Positions 12,501-20,600 of a DNA stretch of 64,000 bases are shown one piece after another. The first letter of the stretch is position 1, and each line of letters starts with the position of its first letter. The notes under the pieces are model-generated. The model had not been told where the DNA came from. It made no database searches and saw only the letters and a list, made by a program, of their open reading frames with translations. The translations under genes were made by a program, and so were the position numbers. Source of the DNA: Theristus sp. LFF4_11 (Eukaryota; Nematoda; Chromadorea; Monhysterida; Xyalidae). Location: NCBI GenBank assembly GCA_030248135.1, contig JASANC010004782.1:1-64000 (forward strand), written 5' to 3'.

Positions 12501-13156
12501 AAGCTGGAGCAGGAAGTAAAGTTGCTAAAGTGACCCGAATTCGGTAGTTGAGATCCACGACAGAGCCACTTATACAGTTTTGAATGGCCCCATCAAGCAT
12601 CGAACGATTCGAACTGACTTTCTTTCCACGTCGAGAGAGTAAACGCACAAGCAAAAAAAGAAGAGAAATACGAACGTCGGATTATCGTGCACATACGAGA
12701 CGTTCGGGTGGCTCCAGTTGACGAGCTCAAGATCAAAGTTTGACAGTGCCTCCGAAATCACCTGCACTGAGAAGTAGCCGCTGTCGTCCATGTTGTTTGA
12801 CGGACCCTGTAAAACGAGAAACTGTTCTGAACCATAACCACAATCTGTGTGCGCAGCGCAGCTTTGCTGGCTCCTACCATTCGTGCACTTGCCTCACAGC
12901 CTGACACTCACATGTGATCTGTGTCGAATGAAACAACAATAAAAAGGGAACCGAACCAAGGCAAGTAAAACAGAAACAATTGGCAAGCAACCTGCACAGC
13001 AGCAATGTAGTCGGGTCTGTCGACGCCGCCTTCCGCTAAGGCCGCCCGTTCGCGCTCATCCAATTCTCGTCCGATATTTGCCAGATCAATCGCATTGTAG
13101 TAATGGTTCTGTAGCAGTGCGTTCAACGCGTGCTGTGCGCACAGATTGCCCTCTTG
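9525..13156 (-). CDS. ATXN3: Ataxin-3, Josephin-domain deubiquitinase (first few codons unresolved)
   Basis: Exons 12992-13156, 12672-12806, 12246-12390, 12084-12153, 10463-10643, 9958-10168 and 9525-9667 join in frame (349 aa visible). The Josephin domain is clear: catalytic Cys in QEGNLCAQHALNALL, MDDSGYFSVQVI, catalytic His in CNHREHWFAIR, Asn in HWFNLNS, and YSIFVVIGNFPPCE. The tail has ubiquitin-interacting-motif-like segments (DPTLQSLLRQSAQEAG; EELMIRQAIEASLK) and ends in RRQRAAFLDRLE, like the segment before the human polyQ tract; there is no polyQ here. It removes or edits ubiquitin chains in nucleus and cytosol. The first coding exon, which should supply only a few residues before QEGN, was not identified. 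The fourth intron (10644-12083) carries a hAT element. Confidence 0.93.
10688..12054. mobile_element. Decayed hAT DNA transposon within an ataxin-3 intron
   Basis: Terminal inverted repeats CTAGGGATGGA (from 10690) and TCCATCCCTAG (ending 12054) enclose subterminal CCGGATCCGG-type repeats at both ends (10700-10800, 11950-12045). Flanks ATCATTGA (10680-10687) and ATCACTGA (12055-12062) look like an 8-bp target duplication with one change, though two extra bases lie on the left. The right end is 29 bases inside the intron, counted from the GTGAGC donor at 12083. Only the transposase C-terminus remains intact. Confidence 0.85.
11233..11802 (+). pseudogene. hAT transposase C-terminal fragment
   Basis: The frame from the ATG at 11233 starts MATYVDPRFKN, the typical hAT LDPRFK-like motif, passes an acidic spacer, and ends in the hAT dimerisation domain (YPKLSTIARRYLAPLPTTVASERMFS...SRLSTQNAEKVMFL). 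The catalytic core and BED finger expected upstream are missing from this strand, so it is a relic of a transposase of perhaps 600-700 aa. A minus-strand stretch at 10,900-11,048 (FFKVDDAAHTF) resembles the start of a hAT BED finger in the opposite orientation, suggesting internal rearrangement. Confidence 0.8.
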
Positions 13157-13477
13157 CTGCAAAAACAAACCTGAATCAACTAGGCTTTATGCAGATTCAG
13201 AGAGAGAACAGAAATCATAGCAGAGCAGTGACTGCTGCCGGTGCTGACCAACGCGCACTGAAGTGGCTGGCTGGCAAGCAAGCGAAAACCAACTTTCTCA
13301 TGAAATATGACGCAACGACCACGACCATCACCGTTTTTGTCCAGCTCACCAAGTGCCATTTTTGCTTGCTTTCTTCAACTGAAAAAAGTTTAACGAAAAT
13401 TTATTTTAATTGTTGGAACTTAGAGGAAGTTGGATTGGATTGGAAGTGGAAGTGGAGATGGAATGGAATGGACCGGC

Positions 13478-13640
13478 GGTCGATCCGGTACCGGTCGATC
13501 CGGTACCTGGCAATTTTCTAGAGCGGTCGATCCGGTACCGGTCGATCCGGTACCGGTCGATCCGGTACCGGTCGATCCGGTACCTGGCAATTTTCTGGGG
13601 CGGTCGATCCGGTACCGGTCGATCCGGTACCTGGCAATTT
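13478..13640. repeat. Array of a 15-bp unit (CGGTCGATCCGGTAC)n
   Basis: The unit repeats in blocks of two or four copies, each block ending CTGGCAATTTTC. The same unit in reverse orientation reappears at 14,106-14,137 and 14,693-14,815, at the edge and centre of the Penelope-element palindrome. It is not a CRISPR: there are no spacers. Confidence 0.9.
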
Positions 13641-14141
13641 TCAACTGTTTTAGCATTCAATTCAATTTGTTTCTGATTTGTTTTCCATTTTTCTTCGTTT
13701 CTCTCATTTTATCTGATGTCTGAAACATTTTACCGCAGGTTTTTTCGCGGGAAATATGAAGATAAAAACAACAGACATTTTTCCTCAACTCCAAAAGAGA
13801 ACCGAATCAGTCTTCATATTTTTATTTTGTTCTCCTTTTCTTGCTGAGCTGATAATTTTGCAAATTTTCACCGTCTTGGAGCTTTATTCTTCTGGAAAAT
13901 AGTTCAGAAAATAAAAAAACATATGGTACACTTGTTTTGCTTTTTTCAGAATCAGATTACGATTACCAAAACCAACCAAGTGTCGCAAGTCGTCGTCGTC
14001 TCATATCGTATCATCAACAATCGTATCAACAATCAACCAAAGAAAAATCGAAAACATAACGAATTGAACGCTAAAAACCCGTAAAACAGCTGAAAATTTC
14101 AATTGGTACCGGATCGACCGAGTACCGGATCGACCTGGTAC
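13641..14141. other. AT-rich spacer before the Penelope-like element
   Basis: No supported gene. The sequence is AT-rich, with a short reverse-orientation pair of the 15-bp GGTACCGGATCGACC unit at its right end. Confidence 0.5.
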
Positions 14142-14324
14142 CAGTACCGTGGGCCCAAAACAATTTTCGAAGGGGGTGCCGTGGGGGGGGGGGGGGTGCC
14201 GACCAAAAAGTGAGGGGGGGGGGTCCAACCTATGGTAACGTGGGACCCCCCCATGGGGGTCCCATGGGGGGGTGCATTTTTTCAAAATTTTCTGTGGGGG
14301 GGTCCACCCCCCCCCACCCCCCCA
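14142..14324. repeat. Left terminal inverted repeat of the Penelope-like unit
   Basis: It is the reverse complement of 18386-18575 with small differences in the length of G/C runs. G-runs exceed 10 bases at several points, so the exact length may be affected by sequencing error. Confidence 0.85.
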
Positions 14325-15269
14325 TGATAATTTTTCGCTTAAATTTTGAAGGAAAAACGCTAAATTTTGCTGCAAAATCGTTGAAATTATAATGAAGATG
14401 GTCAAGTTATCATATATTCAGCTTATATTATGGGCTTTATGGACAAAAAATCATGATTTTCGAAAAAAATTTTAGGGTGTACGGAAAATTTTGGGGGGGT
14501 CTCCGCCAGACAAAATTTCATGGGGGGTGTGGGGGGGTGTCGGCCAAATTTTCGAGGGGGGGTCCGATGGGGGGGTGCCCGGTTTTAGGGGGGTGGCACG
14601 GTGCCCCCCCCCCCCCCCCCCACCCGACGGTCTCTGGTGCTCTGGGGGGGTGTGTACCCCCCCCACCCCCCCCCCTCGCCCACGGTACTGCCTGGTACCG
14701 GATCGACCGCCCTAGAAAAGTGCCAGGTACCGGATCGACCGGTACCGGATCGACCGGTACCGGATCGACCGTACCGGATCGACCGTACCGGATCGACCGG
14801 TACCGGATCGACCTACAGCCGAATGGAATGGAACTGATCCAGGCAGGGGTCGGGTCGAGCGAGAAGCCCAAAATCAGTACCGTGGGCGGGGGGGGGGGCG
14901 GGGGGGGGGGGTACACCCCCCCCCAGAGCACCCGAGACCGTCGGGGGGGGGGGGGGGGGGTGGGGGGCACCGTGCCACCCCCCCTAAAACCGGGCACCCC
15001 CCCCCCCCCCATCGTACCCCCCCCCCCCGCGAAAATTTGGCCGACACCCCCCCCCCCCCACCCCCCCATGAAATTTTGTCTGGCGGACACCCCCCCCCCA
15101 AAATTTTCTGCACACCCTAAAATTTTTTTCGAAAATCATGATTTTTTGTCTATAAAGTCCATAATATAAGCTGAATATATGATAAATTGACCATCTTCAT
15201 TGTAATTTCAACGATTTTGCAGCAAAATTTAGCGTTTTTCCTTCAAAATTTAAGCGAAAAATTATCATG
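14323..15269. repeat. 0.95 kb palindrome with poly-G/poly-C arms
   Basis: The left arm starts CATGATAATTTTTCGC and the right arm ends GCGAAAAATTATCATG. Both contain the words GGTTTTAGGGGGGTGGCACGG and GACGGTCTC or their complements, with G/C runs of 7-19 bases between. The centre (14693-14876) holds GGTACCGGATCGACC units and a short unique stretch. Frames read in the arms are proline/glycine artefacts. Confidence 0.9.
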
Positions 15270-17863
15270 TGGTTTATCTTTTGTCGTGTAAGAAATGTGG
15301 TTTTCAGTATGTTGGACAAACTGCGCGATCGTTCAAACAACGGATCATGGAGCATTTACGAAGCATCAAAAGTCGAGGCAAACAGACGCTGCTGGTGCGT
15401 CACTTTACGCAAAAAGACCACTGTTGGAAGGATGTTCAAGTAAGAACTCTCTTTTGTTTGGACGGACTTGTTCAGAATGCCGACAAAATACGCAGAGAAC
15501 TTTTACGAGTTGAAAATTTCTTGATCAGATTATTGTGCACTTCATTTCCTTTTGGACTCAATGACAAAGTGGACAATTACGGAAAAATCACTGAAGACCT
15601 TTCCTGTTTCAAGCAAAAATGTTCCCCTTTTTTCACCCAAAGTCTCACACGTAGAAAAAGAGGCCATGGTTCGAACAGAACCAGAACAAAAAGGAGATGT
15701 TCCGTTGATGTTGTTTCAAAACTCTGTGAAATCTATCAAGAAAATTCTACAGAACGAAAGAAAATGTTTCAAGTCCTTCATTCTGCACGTAGATGTGAGC
15801 TGATCCAAGCTGAAAAAACAGTTTTAAACAGCTTTCTGATTGGGCAAAGCACAACCATTCGACGCATCATTCTTGCCTACCTGTCAGGTAGATTCAAACC
15901 TAAGCTTGAGACCAAACCACCGGTTTGCTCTTCCTACTTTAGATTGAATTTTGTTGACAAGAAAATTGAATCTATTCGACTAGAAACCATTCTGAAAGAT
16001 CATAGATTCCAGATTGTTGCTCCCAGTCGGGCGGCACACAAATTTCAGAACGTTCGCGTGGTTTACGCTTACAACAATCCCATCAGCAGTAGACTCTGTA
16101 ATCACAGTAAATTCCTGAAAAATCTCACATTGGATGAATTGTTTCGCATCATGCAAACACCCTGTAATTGTGCCGACAATGAATTCGTACATTCAGAATT
16201 TAACCATGTGATTACTGGTGATTTGACTTTCATTTCAAACTTCAGCCTTCGTGAACTGTTTGCTAAAGGTTCCAAATTTAGAACTAATGACCTACATCAT
16301 TCTTGGTCTGATATTGCTCATCATGTTCAGCTTCAATTCCACGAATATTTAGCAAAACTTGCTGCTCAATGTCGTATTAATATTCATGAGTTCATTCGAG
16401 TACGCATACTTTTTGACACAATTCTGTTAAAAAGAATCAGATTTTTTGAATCAGTTCACAGAAATTATGCTGCTACATCTTTTCCTGTTTCCGAACTTCA
16501 GCTTCTTCATAAAAATTACATTGTTGCTCCTGCAGACAAAGCCGGTAACAATTTTGTTATCATCTGCAAAAAATTTTATGTGGACGTGATGTGTCGGGAA
16601 ATGGGATTAAACTTTGACGTGAATGGTGAATTAGTCAATGAAGGTAACGACGTTTACGTTCCTGTTCATAGAAATGAAGCAGACATCATTGACTTACATG
16701 TCAAAGTTAGCTCAACTTTCGGAGTTCGATGTGATGATTCAGATTTAGTACTACCAACTATCTTTGCAATTCCCAAACTTCACAAATCACCCTACTCTTT
16801 TAGATTTATTGCAGGAGCCAGACAATCAAGTTGTAAAGCCGTAAACACGCTGCTACATAAAATTCTCTGTGCTATTCAGACGCATTTTGCGAATTATTGC
16901 AGACAAATCGCTTGTTACAGCGGGTTGAATTGTTTTTGGTCTGTCAAAAATAATATGGACGTTTTATCTATGCTTCATAGATGTGGTAATATTGACGCAA
17001 TTGTTTCGGCTGATTTCAGCACTCTTTACACAGCACTTCCCCATGGAGTAATCTTTGAAAGTCTGGACAAAATCATCAATGTCTGTTTCAAAAACGCAGC
17101 TAAACGTTTTCTGTGCTTGTCCAAAACATCTGAATACTATCAATACTGTGATCATAAACTCCCTGGGCTAATTTCCGCTGATAGTTCCGAAATCAAGGAT
17201 TTAATCCGTTTTGTTGTTGGAGAAACCTATGTACGCTTTGCCACTAAAATTTACCGACAGACCTTGGGAATTCCAATGGGTTCAGTCAGTGCCCCAAAAC
17301 TAGCCTGCTTGACGCTAACAGGCCTCGAATTTCAGTTTTTGATGGACAGAAGAAATCGCGAAACTGCTGCAAATCTTCAGTTTGTTTGTCGTTACATTGA
17401 TGACCTTCTTGTTTTGAACTGCGATAATTTTATGGAAATTGCATCCAGCATCTATCCTGCTTCAATTCCATTGAAACGTTCTAACAGCTCAAACAACCAA
17501 GCCAATTTTCTTGATTTAGACATCTCCTGTGAAAATGGAATTAAAGTAGACATTTATGACAAAACAAGGGACTTCAATTTCAGAGTTCTCAAATACGTTC
17601 ATGCAAATAGCGTTGTTCATTGGTCCATTGGCTTCAACATTTTCACTGCGCAGCTCATACGCTTTGCTAGAATCTGTTCCGACAAACGTGACTTTCAGAA
17701 ACATGTCAGAGAACTAGCTTCTACTCTTGCTTCTCAAGGTTTCTGTAGGCAAAAACTACTTGCCCGTTTTTTCAGGTTCGCAGAAAACAATAAAAGCATT
17801 CTCTGCAAATTTGATTTAGACCAAAAACTTAGGCTTATTGCTTTTGCGTTAAAAATCATCTGA
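15254..17863 (+). CDS. Penelope-like element reverse transcriptase with N-terminal GIY-YIG endonuclease
   Basis: The frame is open from 15254 to 17863, about 870 codons. The first ~105 residues are a GIY-YIG nuclease: VVYLLSCKKCGFQYVGQT, the Arg in RSFKQRIMEH, and the closing RVENFLIRLLCTSFPFGLND with its catalytic Glu. CKKC plus H..FTQKDH could bind zinc. The RT follows: SADFSTLYTALPH (motif A), LGIPMGSVSAPKLACL (motif B) and CRYIDDLLVLN (motif C). An N-terminal nuclease is the Naiad/Chlamys-type order, not the C-terminal order of classic Penelope. There is no ATG before the nuclease motif, only GTG at 15269 in frame, so translation may begin from a non-AUG codon, a spliced upstream exon, or the 5' end is truncated. 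The frame is otherwise undamaged, suggesting recent activity. Confidence 0.92.
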   Translation, partial: AKNYHVVYLLSCKKCGFQYVGQTARSFKQRIMEHLRSIKSRGKQTLLVRHFTQKDHCWKDVQVRTLFCLDGLVQNADKIRRELLRVENFLIRLLCTSFPFGLNDKVDNYGKITEDLSCFKQKCSPFFTQSLTRRKRGHGSNRTRTKRRCSVDVVSKLCEIYQENSTERKKMFQVLHSARRCELIQAEKTVLNSFLIGQSTTIRRIILAYLSGRFKPKLETKPPVCSSYFRLNFVDKKIESIRLETILKDHRFQIVAPSRAAHKFQNVRVVYAYNNPISSRLCNHSKFLKNLTLDELFRIMQTPCNCADNEFVHSEFNHVITGDLTFISNFSLRELFAKGSKFRTNDLHHSWSDIAHHVQLQFHEYLAKLAAQCRINIHEFIRVRILFDTILLKRIRFFESVHRNYAATSFPVSELQLLHKNYIVAPADKAGNNFVIICKKFYVDVMCREMGLNFDVNGELVNEGNDVYVPVHRNEADIIDLHVKVSSTFGVRCDDSDLVLPTIFAIPKLHKSPYSFRFIAGARQSSCKAVNTLLHKILCAIQTHFANYCRQIACYSGLNCFWSVKNNMDVLSMLHRCGNIDAIVSADFSTLYTALPHGVIFESLDKIINVCFKNAAKRFLCLSKTSEYYQYCDHKLPGLISADSSEIKDLIRFVVGETYVRFATKIYRQTLGIPMGSVSAPKLACLTLTGLEFQFLMDRRNRETAANLQFVCRYIDDLLVLNCDNFMEIASSIYPASIPLKRSNSSNNQANFLDLDISCENGIKVDIYDKTRDFNFRVLKYVHANSVVHWSIGFNIFTAQLIRFARICSDKRDFQKHVRELASTLASQGFCRQKLLARFFRFAENNKSILCKFDLDQKLRLIAFALKII

Positions 17864-17904
17864 ACTTTTCTTTCCGTTCGTCAACTTACTTACACACCGT
17901 CGTA

Positions 17905-17962
17905 CTGACGAGGGCCAGTGTGTGAGTGAGAATCGATTTATGTTTGCGACTAAGGCCCGAAA
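17905..17962 (+). ncRNA. Hammerhead-ribozyme-like core downstream of the RT
   Basis: CTGACGA (17905-17911) is followed by GGGCC, a 37-base loop, GGCCC (17954-17958) and GAAA (17959-17962), the order of the conserved hammerhead core with a perfect 5-bp stem II. A self-complementary ATGAATCGATTCAT follows at 17964-17977 where stem III would be. Hammerhead ribozymes are known in Penelope-like elements. A cleavage triplet and stem I in proper register were not found, so the motif may be degenerate or may need a tandem copy. Confidence 0.5.
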
Positions 17963-18106
17963 CATGAATCGATTCATCCATTGCTTATAATTGAAACTCT
18001 GACTTCGTTTCTTCAGATTGATTGCTGAACATTAATTCAAGTCACCAAAATTAATTCTGATCATCAATTCCAAATCAACTGTCGTTCACTTTGCTAATTC
18101 GTGACA

Positions 18107-18298
18107 ATGTCGAATAATCGCGGACGAGGCAGCACAAGAGGACGCGGCCGTGGCGGCCGTCACGTTCAAAGGCCGAATCTGGATCGTGGTGCATTCGAGC
18201 AGGCTTCGAAACGACAACGCACAGTTGACACCATCCAAGAGCATGAAGGCGACTACGACTCGACATACGAAGAGGAACAGGTGTGCTTCCAGCAGTAA
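18107..18298 (+). CDS. Small RGG-rich basic protein inside the Penelope-like unit
   Basis: An ATG-initiated frame of 63 codons begins with an RGG/RG box (NNRGRGSTRGRGRGGRHVQR), then a basic KRQR stretch and an acidic tail. RGG boxes generally bind RNA. It lies between the RT stop and the right inverted repeat, so it may be an accessory ORF of the element. Alternatively, GAACAG|GTGTGC at 18280 is a good splice donor, and this could be the first exon of a host gene whose next exon may be near 19,434. I cannot decide between these. Confidence 0.45.
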   Translation: MSNNRGRGSTRGRGRGGRHVQRPNLDRGAFEQASKRQRTVDTIQEHEGDYDSTYEEEQVCFQQ

Positions 18299-18385
18299 CG
18301 GGAGTTTTTATGGCTTAAGAGCAAGAGAAAGTTCAGCAAATTGAGATGATACGTTTTAAATCTGTATTCTACAATCCTTCTTCAA

Positions 18386-18575
18386 TGGGGGGGTGGGGGG
18401 GTGGTCCCCCCCCCCACAGAAAATTTTGAAAAAATGCACCCCCCCATTGGACCCCCCTGGGGGGGGGGTCCCACGTTACCATAGGTTGGACCCCCCCCTC
18501 ACTTTTTGGTCGGCACCCCCCCCCCCCCACGGTACCATACCCCCCCCTCGAAATTTTTTTGGGCCCACGGTACTG
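18386..18575. repeat. Right terminal inverted repeat of the Penelope-like unit
   Basis: It is the inverted copy of 14142-14324, ending GGGCCCACGGTACTG. Length differences fall in the G/C runs. Confidence 0.85.
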
Positions 18576-18578
18576 CCC

Positions 18579-19432
18579 AAAATCAGTCGGTAAAACGGTC
18601 CCCATTCCCCAATCGACTGCTGGCTGACGGTTTTATGAGGTATGAGGTTTTATGAACTCTGTTCACTTTTCGTCTTTCAACTGATTAGCATTTGTCTGCT
18701 TCCATGAAAAGTAGAGCGCGGTTTCACTGGGGCGGTTTTGAATAAAGCAGGCCAACCGGTAATATCAAAGAAAATTTTTGTTGAACTTTCGAAAAATTGT
18801 GCCAAAATTGAGGTTTTTTCAGAGCATATTAAAGGAAAATTTTCCGAATTAAAAATAATAAAAATCGCTGGAGCTTCTTTTTTAAAACGCACGCGCACCT
18901 CGCATCCGCATGCTCATGATCCACTAGCGCGCGTGCACACGCTCCGGCCCCAACAAATACTTGTTCAAAACGCAATTGTTCAGACATCTTCTTTCTTGAT
19001 AAAGCTTGGCTTAGGTTAGGATTCGGTTAGGATCTTGTTAGGCTTAGAATTAGGCTTTAGGATTAGGATTTAGAACTAGGTGCGTTTTAGCAATGTCCGA
19101 CAACGAGTGTGTCGGTTTTTTAGAAAAGAAGGGCAACCTAAAAATCGGCATTTTTGTTTTTTAATCACTTTTTTAACTTCGATTTTTGTTTAACAACTCT
19201 TAGTGGGGGTGTGCGGCGTGCCTAGGGTTGTTAAACAAAAATCGAAATCAAAAAAAAGTAATTGAAAAAAACAAAAATGCCGATTTTTTTAATTCGAAAA
19301 AATTTCCTCTAATATGCTCTGCAAACCTCAATTTTGGCACAATTTTTCGAAAGTTCAACAAAAATTTTCTTTGATATTACCTCGTAAAACCTTTAGCAGT
19401 CGATTTTGGACCGTTTTACCGACTGATTTCAG
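18579..19432. repeat. Nested inverted repeats flanking a TTAGG-rich segment
   Basis: Outer arms: AAATCAGTCGGTAAAACGGTCC (from 18579) and its complement ending near 19432, plus 18758-18850 against 19290-19381 (starting GGTAATATCAAAGAAAATTT). Inner hairpin: 19140-19206 against 19227-19286 around GGGGGTGTGCGGCGTGCC. Between them, 19008-19080 is rich in TTAGG, TTAGGC and TTAGGAT. This looks like a MITE or element remnant into which other sequence has inserted. Confidence 0.75.
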
Positions 19433-20240
19433 GCTTCAACAACATCTGCGATGAAGTTTTTGAGGGTCCCAAAGGTTGGCTTACCATTTCCGATGCAGAT
19501 AAGGTGAAGATTCGCCTCGCAATCTAAATTCTGACCGTCCGAGCTGCTCCGTTTGCAAGCGTTACGTTGTCTGGTTGCTGTTTCCTGTCCTGCCGTCGCG
19601 ACACATCATCAGAATTGATCGAATTTCAAGCCGGTATGTGTATTTTCACTTGGGCTGGGGACAATTAGTGACGTTTTAGGGATCAAAACACTAAAAGAGG
19701 CATGGTAACGGTTTGGAAAAAGGGTAATTGAGGTCACCAAAACAAAACCTCCAAAGTTCCGCCATACGGGAGTCATTCCGGAGGCGCTTGCATATCATAT
19801 GTGGTTCTTCGAACTCCATGATTGATTTAGCACAACTTTGATTTTTGAAATTTAAAAAAAAATTGAAAAAAAAACAAAAATGTCGATTTTTTTTAAACCC
19901 TAGGTGTGCCCGTGTGTAAACCCCCAGAAATTTTTCTACAATAGTGCACCACCCCCCCCCCCATTGAAGGAGAGTAACCGTCTAACAGCTGGATGTAGTT
20001 GTCCTTGTATGAAAAGGAGACTACAAAAAATGTCCTTGTCCTTGTCCTTGTACGCCTGGGGCACTGTACCATGATTGACACCCACACTGAAAAGTTTTCG
20101 GCACCCACCGCCCCCACGTACGACACCTCCCCCCTCGAAAATTTGCTTTCGCCTTCGGTACTGGGTGAGAGGGGCTTGATCCGGTTTGGGGGCAGGTTCT
20201 AGAGGGGGGGGGCCGCCGGGGGGGGGGGGGCATGTGACTT
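19433..20240. other. Repeat-derived spacer with a possible short exon and G/C-run relic
   Basis: A TTTCAG acceptor is followed at 19434-19527 by a short frame (NNICDEVFEGPKGWLTISDA...) ending in TAA; no partner exon is certain. From 19,850 to 20,235 there is a degraded relative of the inverted repeat family: a third copy of the ACAAAAATGTCGATTTTTTT arm, C-runs, GGCACCCACCGCCCCCACG and CTCGAAAATTT. Confidence 0.45.
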
Positions 20241-20600
20241 GATTTGATGTGACTGGTCAAAATTTTAAAACTAGATTAGAGTACAGAGTTCAGACAGGAA
20301 TTTAATTATGTATCTAGATACTTAACTTTGAGTTTTGAGAGCATCTGGAACCTGGATGCTTCACTGAAAAAATGTTGCACTGCAACATGCACTTTTGAAA
20401 TTTGATTACTTGTGTTGTTTTGTTTTCGCGACTGCCATATAAAATTACTGATTCCCGTTGTTTAAAATTCTTTTGTTTTTACAATCCAAGAAACATTTTT
20501 TAACATCCCCGCGCCTTGAATTAACTAGAAATTTTAATACGTCACTGGTAACCAGTCATCATCAAATTATCTCCTGCAATCCACATTCACTAATCAGTCA

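Larger units (their letters stand above)
14142..18575 (+). mobile_element. Penelope-like retroelement with terminal inverted repeats and a large 5' palindrome
   Basis: The unit is bounded by inverted repeats 14142-14324 and 18386-18575, made of long G or C runs separated by conserved words (CAGTACCGTGGGCCCAAAA, GCCGACCAAAAAGTGAGGGG, CCAACCTATGGTAACGTGGG). Inside the left repeat is a palindrome, arms about 14323-14692 and 14877-15269, around a core of 15-bp GGTACCGGATCGACC units. The right arm ends exactly where the GIY-YIG coding frame begins. Then come the reverse transcriptase ORF, a hammerhead-like motif, and an RGG-rich ORF. Penelope elements are known for odd inverted and tandem end structures. 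Whether this is one insertion or several nested ones cannot be settled here. Confidence 0.75.

Noticed and set aside
13478..13640. CRISPR-like short repeat array
   Set aside because: Repeats are contiguous 15-mers without unique spacers, in a eukaryotic intron-rich context.
14453..15169. Long ORFs in the poly-G/poly-C palindrome, both strands
   Set aside because: They are Gly/Pro artefacts of homopolymer runs inside an inverted repeat.
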